Assembly: GCA_000310025.1 (NCBI GenBank)
Contig: FN649738.1
Coordinates: 2,506,034 to 2,570,033, forward strand
Source of the DNA: Ectocarpus siliculosus
Lineage: Eukaryota; Sar; Phaeophyceae; Ectocarpales; Ectocarpaceae
Direction: 5' to 3'
Length of the DNA: 64,000 bases
Of this stretch, positions 58,370 to 64,000 are shown piece by piece; the first letter of the stretch is position 1; each line of letters begins with the position of its first letter. Below the pieces are notes generated by a model. That model was not told the origin of the DNA and did not search any database. It was given only the letters and a program-made list of their open reading frames with translations. A program made the translations under genes and the position numbers.

Positions 58370-61300
58370 ATGGTGACAACCCGCCGCAAAGTAAACGTTT
58401 CGCCCCGGTCACCGAAGACCGGACAGCAAGCGTCGCCGAGGCGGCGAAGTCGAGAGAATATCGGAGGACAATCCAGAAGCGTATCGGCGACCGCCGATGA
58501 TTCTTACGATTCGACGACTCAAGGCATCGGTAGTGAGCTTCGTCCGGTGGCGATGCGCAAACCCCCGTACATGGACGTGCAGACGGTAAAGACGAACCTC
58601 ACGGCCAACCAGGCGGCGAAACTCGAGGTGAATAATTAGTATTCGAGCCATTAGCTCTCTTCAGCAGGGCGCATGCCTGCCGTTGCCTGACCTTCTCAGC
58701 CTCTAAGAGACAGGATGCCATAGAAAGCTGCTGGTTGGGTCTGTTCTCCCATGCGCCCCAAGTTCTTCCTGTGGTGTAGGCTGGTATGCGGAGGTGGTAC
58801 ATGTACGTACTCTTGCCGTGTGGCACTTGCGTTGATGGAAACTTGTCGTCTACAGCAGTACATGTAACTCAGCCCGTCACGTGTATGTGCAATGTGATCA
58901 TTCTACATTGCAACGCAAATAGGAAAATACACAAATACGCTGGGAGCGCTGTGCACAGAGTATCATCGGCATATCTTGAACAATACATGGACTTCTTCCA
59001 TGTGCACATCTGCTAGATGCGGAGATGAGGAAGGGTGCATTCATGCAGGTGCAGAAACTAATTTACACGATTTACATAAAATAGCGAATGTGAGATGTGT
59101 GATAGATCATCCAACGATGGCTACAATACGCTCCTGCTTCTGTAGCGACTGCGACAACTGATTCTCTAGTGGCTGAGAATAGTTGATACAGCTTCGGGAG
59201 GTTGGGAAATTGAGTCCACGAAGGCCCGCCCAACTCTCCACTCCACCCTTGCTCGGCTGAGTTCCCGTGGTCCTGCTTGGCATTCCTCGCCACATTCGTA
59301 TTTCGAAAGTTAACAGCCAGTCCTCTGTTGGCAAGGTGGGGTGGTATGTCTTGCCACCAGAGGTTTGGCTATTTCTTTTCGTAATATGTGGCGACATTGT
59401 CTAGAGATTCTTCGTTTTTGAACACGTTCTACTTCTTGGTCGAGGCCGACAACAAACAAACAAAAATATCATGTAGCAGCCGGAATATTAATATTGCGTG
59501 TTCGTTTAGAATGGCTGCAGGGTACCCTACGCGTTTCCCGCATCTCCCATTCCTCCGTCTCTCCTGTCCATTCTATCCTTCCCCACCCTACCTTTCTTTC
59601 ATTCCTTTTGACTTTCCTCGTTGTCTCCGCTCACGGACAGGGTCAATCCCACTGCCTTCTTCTCGTGGATCCCGTACTCCTGCCGAACCTGGGCCACACG
59701 GGGGTAGTCAGAGAGACCTTACCCGGAGATCGCCCCCTTTTCTACCCCAACGGATTCAAGAACTGTACCCTTGGCTTCACCGTTCGTAATGCCTTGTACC
59801 AGTCGACAACAAACCCGTCTGGGGTGACGGCAACAGCAGGAGTCCGACCACAATACTACGGGCACCAGCAGCAACAGCATGCACAAAGTCCGCCTTCCGA
59901 CTGGGCCGGTAGCAGTGCATACTACAGCCTACCCTCGTCTGACAGCAGCTCCTGCTACGAAAGCCATAACCCGCGCTACAGTAGCAGGGAGAAACACAGG
60001 TAATTCCAGAACCTTGACATTGCGGCCTGTTATCCGTTCTCGATGTGTGAACACATACAGTGAGATATCTGGGATCGGCCCATTGCGTTGCAGGGTGGGA
60101 GGAGGAGGAGGAGGTATCATTGCTAGTTTGCTGGTTTCCTGCCGAAGGTACACAGAGAAGAGCCCGACAACAGCCGATGAAGTCCCAATCCTACCCGAAC
60201 TATCTGTGGTCGTGATGATGCAAATCAATAGAACAACATGTCACGGGTAAAGAATATTATATTTACCCACCTTCTCTATTACTCAGTACGCTTCTACATG
60301 TCGCATTCCGTGTTGTCCGTTTTCCACAGTGATGAGGCGTCCGCCTCGGCTGCGATCCCCGCGGGACAGGGAGGTCGATTCCCTACCGACGTCTGGGGCA
60401 CACCACCGGGTAGGGAGACAGGAGGCTCAAACAACGGCTCGAATAGACGTTGCGGAAGAACGCGAAGACTTGGAGCAGGAGTTCGAGGCACGGGAGAAGC
60501 GAGGACTGCGAGGCACCCGGACTCGGAGGGCACGGATTCTGGGAGCGTTGTCGATCGAAGATTGCCGAGGTACACGGGGAGAGAATTAGGCACAGCGGGG
60601 GTGGGTGGTTCATCGCAAGAGAGTTTACTCGCGGGGCGTACGGCGGAAGCTATTCGGGCTCAGCAACAGCAGCGGCGACGGCAGCAGCAGCAACAACAGC
60701 ATCCGCGAACCAGCGACAGCACCATCGTCGACGACGAGAACGTCATCACTGCTAACGATCGTCGACCTGCAGCAGCAGCTAGAGAACACGCACAAGAGAA
60801 CGCACCGCTAGCATCGGACCGTCAGTCACGAGAAACCCTCTCGGCAGCCTCCTCTACCGGCACACTGGAGACCAACTACAACAACTTGGCTGTTCCCACC
60901 GTTGGCAGCAGAGAGAAGACTTCAACAATCTCCGATTGGACCACTACCACGTCCGCTATAGGAGGCGTTTTCGTAGATGCGGCTGGCCGGGACTCGGAAT
61001 GGCTGGCGGAGCGACGGGCGGCGGACCGAGAGGCTAAAGACGTGCTGCGCGCCTTGAAGCACAACAGCTCCCGCTTGTCTTTCTTAGTAGGCAGCGGTTA
61101 CTGATGCCACCCGAATGCCTACAGTGAACGGGTCACAAGTTTGCGGCTTCCGCCATGGATGGGACGGATCTAGGTTTTCTTCCCGGTTTCTCCGGACTTG
61201 ATCGTGAAGCGTGTCACGTTTGATCCTTGCTGTAGGGATGTGTGCACTAAACGTTCGCTAAGCTTGGATGAAGAGCCGCGTGCGAGCCGCAACGTCGCCA

Positions 61301-61834
61301 TTCGCACCATCGACCCAGATCGATTCTCCTTGCCCGACCCCATCCGAAAGCGGACCATCGCTCGATCACTGGCGATCACTGGCCGTCTGCAACACCATCT
61401 CGACTACTTCCCGCCCGGAGGAACACGAGGTTTGCAAATTACTCGAATAATACGCACACGGTGATAATCCTAAGTCGGGATATCCTCGGTTATTGTCTGG
61501 GTGACACCACTACCGACCACCAAGCAAGACACCGAGGGGTTCAGAAAAATACAAGGTTTCACAATTGGAACCTTCATCATGACAACAACTTCTTGGGGAA
61601 ATTTCCTCTCCGGCTCCTTCTCCCCCTCCTGCACAATACTACAGCCTCCGAACACATGATTGGCTAGCTATTGCGGCAGGTTTCTACCCGCCCTCTACAT
61701 GTTCCACGAGATCTTGCAACGGGCGCTGGTTCCCGTGCGTGTACGTTTCCCGACACTTGCACTTGGAACCCCACATGTGTCTTCCAAACCCTTCCGTCCC
61801 TCAAATGAAGGCCGTTTCTAATCAGTCTAAATGA
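58370..61834 (+). CDS. Unrecognised Ser/Gln-rich protein
   Basis: Exons 58370-58627 (ATG, MVTTRRKVNVSPRSP), 59641-59999 and from 60330 onward agree in phase. The third exon may end at a TGA at 61102. Alternatively a weak donor at 61086 joins the exon 61210-61429 and then 61680-61834, with TGA at 61832. The last two exons look coding (DEEPRASRNVAIRTIDPDRF; WFPCVYVSRHLHLEPHM) and their phases match, so the longer model is preferred. The N-terminus is basic and Ser/Pro-rich. Exon 2 has a compact region, LLLVDPVLLPNLGHTG then FYPNGFKNCTLGFTV, followed by Gln and Ser runs. Exon 3 is disordered, with Arg/Gln runs and a helical RRAADREAKDVLRALK. No family was recognised. Confidence 0.6.
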
Positions 61835-61876
61835 AAACCAATACAACAACCTACCACGAAAAACTTGGCAACCACC

Positions 61877-64000
61877 CTAGTAATCCCCCGCCCCCTCTTC
61901 CTCCCCGAAGATTGAGTCCCCAAGCCCGACCTCCTCCGGCCCTGGATCCCTCAGCCGCTTTTCCGCCACCACCTCCGCCTGCGCCGCCCACAGCGCCTGC
62001 GGGGTCCCCCATTCGTCTGAGGTGTGCGGCATGGTGTGCCGTCTGTACCAGGTCTTCTCTTCGTCGAAGGATTCGGGGTCGGCCAGCCTTGCCTCTCTAA
62101 CCGCCAGCGCTAGCTCCTCCTGCGTTAGTGTGCGCGTGGAAGGATGGGTGTCGTTGTTGCTGCGGCGGCTGCTCTGTCAAGGGACGCTTGACTTTCATCG
62201 GAGTTTCGCTAGAGGCTTGAGAACCAAACCACTTTGTATTCCCCTTGTTTTCAGTGGAATCTTTCGTGTGGGATAGCGTGCCATACCCCTCTGTACCCTT
62301 TTTCACATCTGACTTGGACCCCAACCACAAGCGGGCCTCGCCTCATCGCCGTCAGAGCTGCGCACTGTAACCCCACCAAGCGCCACACATCTTCACAAGA
62401 CGGCTGGCGCTAACTCTCGCCCGCGTCGGGTCGCCACGAACACCATGATAGCACACTTGTCTCGGCGATAAAAAAAGAACGGGTTCCGCATACATGTCGC
62501 TTCTCAGCTATACACCCGCACCGTTGGCATTCCTACCGCAATTCCCGCCACATGTGTGTGCGGGTGTCAACTGCCGCGTGCAAGCCTATCTCCACCTCAC
62601 AACACCGCTTTTGCCGGGCATGGCACATTTTGTTCGGCTGGCGCCCCTCACCATTTCCTCCAGCGTCCGAGCCTTGGTGAGCCTCGCCCTCAGATCGGTC
62701 CTTACGGCTACGGCAGTGAAAAGGCACTTGAACATGTGCCCCCGGAGGCAGGGGACGCTCGTTCGGCCCCGGGAGTGCGGTGGCGACTGCTTCGCGAGGT
62801 CGATGTACTCGAGAACGATATCGTCCTACACGGTAGATACGTGGGGCGTTGTTTCGGTTGACATATGGCTGGATCGCTTGCTGTCGGTATTTTGGACACA
62901 GTTCAGTTCATTCCGCCGCCCAAGCCTCCATGTATGAGGGCGGAGAGAAACATCAACAACAAACAGACCGCGGACGTCTCGCACGTACGAAGAAGTATCT
63001 TTCCCTTGCGTTCAAGAGTGAAAAAAGGTCCATGATGTATCCGCCGGTCCAGCTCTTACACCGCCAGTATTAACACGCGGCAAACTAAGAGTTAATGCGA
63101 GGCAACAAAGAGAACGCCGCACCAACGGGAAAACTCCAACCAACGGCCCCGACAAGGATGAAAAACGTCAGTCAAAAACGAGCGCACGAGCAGAGAACTT
63201 CCTTTGTACTGCTGTCGGCCGAACTTCGACTACAACAAAATATGGGGAAAATATCCTAGAACAAGTGGATTGGTGTCAAAACACCAAAGAGCATCAGCAT
63301 CCTATGGATACGAACCTGGGACATCTTGAGCCCTGTAACCGTCGAAACGTTGTCCGAGAAGAGGCCCGGTCGCTCTAGCACGCCCTCCGATGACATCACC
63401 CCGTCGCAACCCGTTTCTCGCAGGCACCTGGCGCGCAACATCAAAATGAATGAAAAAAAACAACGAAAAAACATGAAAACAGCTTCCACAAATCATCGCG
63501 GGGTAAAACGGTACCCGCACGAACGCACACACATACACCTGTAGCCAATTTTTTAGACTATCGGCAGACGACTATGGTGGCGTTGAACGGCGTAAAAATA
63601 GCGGCATGACATGTCCTGTGTATGAATAGTAGTGTGTAGAGGGTGTGGTTTCTAAAATAGTTGGAACTGTTTATTGTGCAAGCCACGGTATAGGCAAGGC
63701 AAATAAATACCACGAGCACCACGACGACGACCACCAACAACGATAACAGCACCACCACCACCAACAACAACAACAACAACAACAACGATAACAGCACCAC
63801 CACCACCACCACAACACCATGACAACAACACCACCACAACACCATCACAACAACACCACAACACCACCACCACAACACCACCACCACAACACCATGACAA
63901 CAGCATCACCACAACCACCACCACCACCACCACAACACCATGGCAACAACGAACATGCTAGACGATACAGGGCGACTTCTCACTCACCGCTCCACGTCTT
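61877..64000 (-). CDS. Unrecognised protein, 5' partial at the right edge
   Basis: Minus-strand exons 64000-63988 (cut by the window end), 63427-63316, 62825-62652 and 62119-61877 with TAG at 61877-61879 agree in phase. Encoded features: RCLRETGCDGVMSSEG, FSDNVSTVTGLKMSQ, then a helical DDIVLEYIDLAKQ and LRARLTKARTLEEM, a helix EELALAVREARLADPESFDE, TWYRRHTMPHTSDEWGTPQA, and an acidic C-terminus. It looks like a soluble, mostly helical protein. No family was recognised and the N-terminal part lies outside the window. The stop codon is 42 bases from that of the convergent gene at 58370-61834 in its longer model. Confidence 0.6.
63705..63945 (+). repeat. CAC/AAC-rich minisatellite
   Basis: About 240 bp of CACCAC and AACAAC blocks with recurring ACAACACCATGACAAC-like units lie in the intron between the last two right-hand exons of the minus-strand gene at the window end. 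Confidence 0.95.

Noticed and set aside
1-64000. CRISPR arrays, operons, ribosome binding sites or viral genes
   Set aside because: No spaced direct repeats of that kind, no clustered uninterrupted genes and no viral structural or replication genes; the window is intron-rich nuclear DNA.

Overview
This is a eukaryotic nuclear window. Coding sequence is cut into many short exons (about 20 to 600 nt) by introns mostly of 200 to 1200 nt with GT...AG ends, GC content is high, and trinucleotide repeats and alanine, glycine and glutamate runs are frequent. No bacterial, organellar or viral gene organisation is visible. Small exons, long introns, intronic microsatellites and neighbouring genes that alternate strand fit a stramenopile genome, most likely a brown alga of the Ectocarpus type. 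That assignment is inference from architecture and protein style, not from a database match.

Five to seven multi-exon genes can be rebuilt by joining exons whose codon phases agree. (1) Positions 1-8892, plus strand: 3' part of a PHD/C5HCH zinc-finger, probably chromatin-associated protein with coiled coil and an Ala/Asp-rich tail; its start lies outside the window. (2) 11678-19937, minus strand: an MRS2/CorA magnesium channel with the GMN signature, followed in phase by an added C-terminal EF-hand. (3) 21619-38807, plus strand: a very long NIMA-related (NEK) kinase with coiled-coil middle and a conserved-looking C-terminal end. (4) 41052-55723, minus strand: a roughly 1640-residue coiled-coil, WW-like and ankyrin-repeat protein. 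(5) 55948-57989, minus strand: a small protein of unknown function. (6) 58370-61834, plus strand: an unrecognised low-complexity protein. (7) 61877-64000, minus strand: the 3' part of an unrecognised gene that runs off the right edge.

Genes 1/2, 3/4 and 6/7 are convergent pairs; 2/3 and 5/6 are divergent pairs with short shared upstream regions. Three related small inverted-repeat elements (MITE-like) lie at about 4.7, 11.5 and 20.5 kb. One of them ends next to the stop codon of the magnesium channel gene.

The observations most worth following are the MRS2/CorA channel joined to an EF-hand, a tandemly duplicated 18-nt microexon-like cassette in intron 1 of the PHD gene, the MITE family and its placement, a tandem duplication covering a splice donor in the channel gene, and two GC-AG introns. 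All gene models are hand-built from splice motifs and reading-frame continuity; no alignment or transcript evidence was available.
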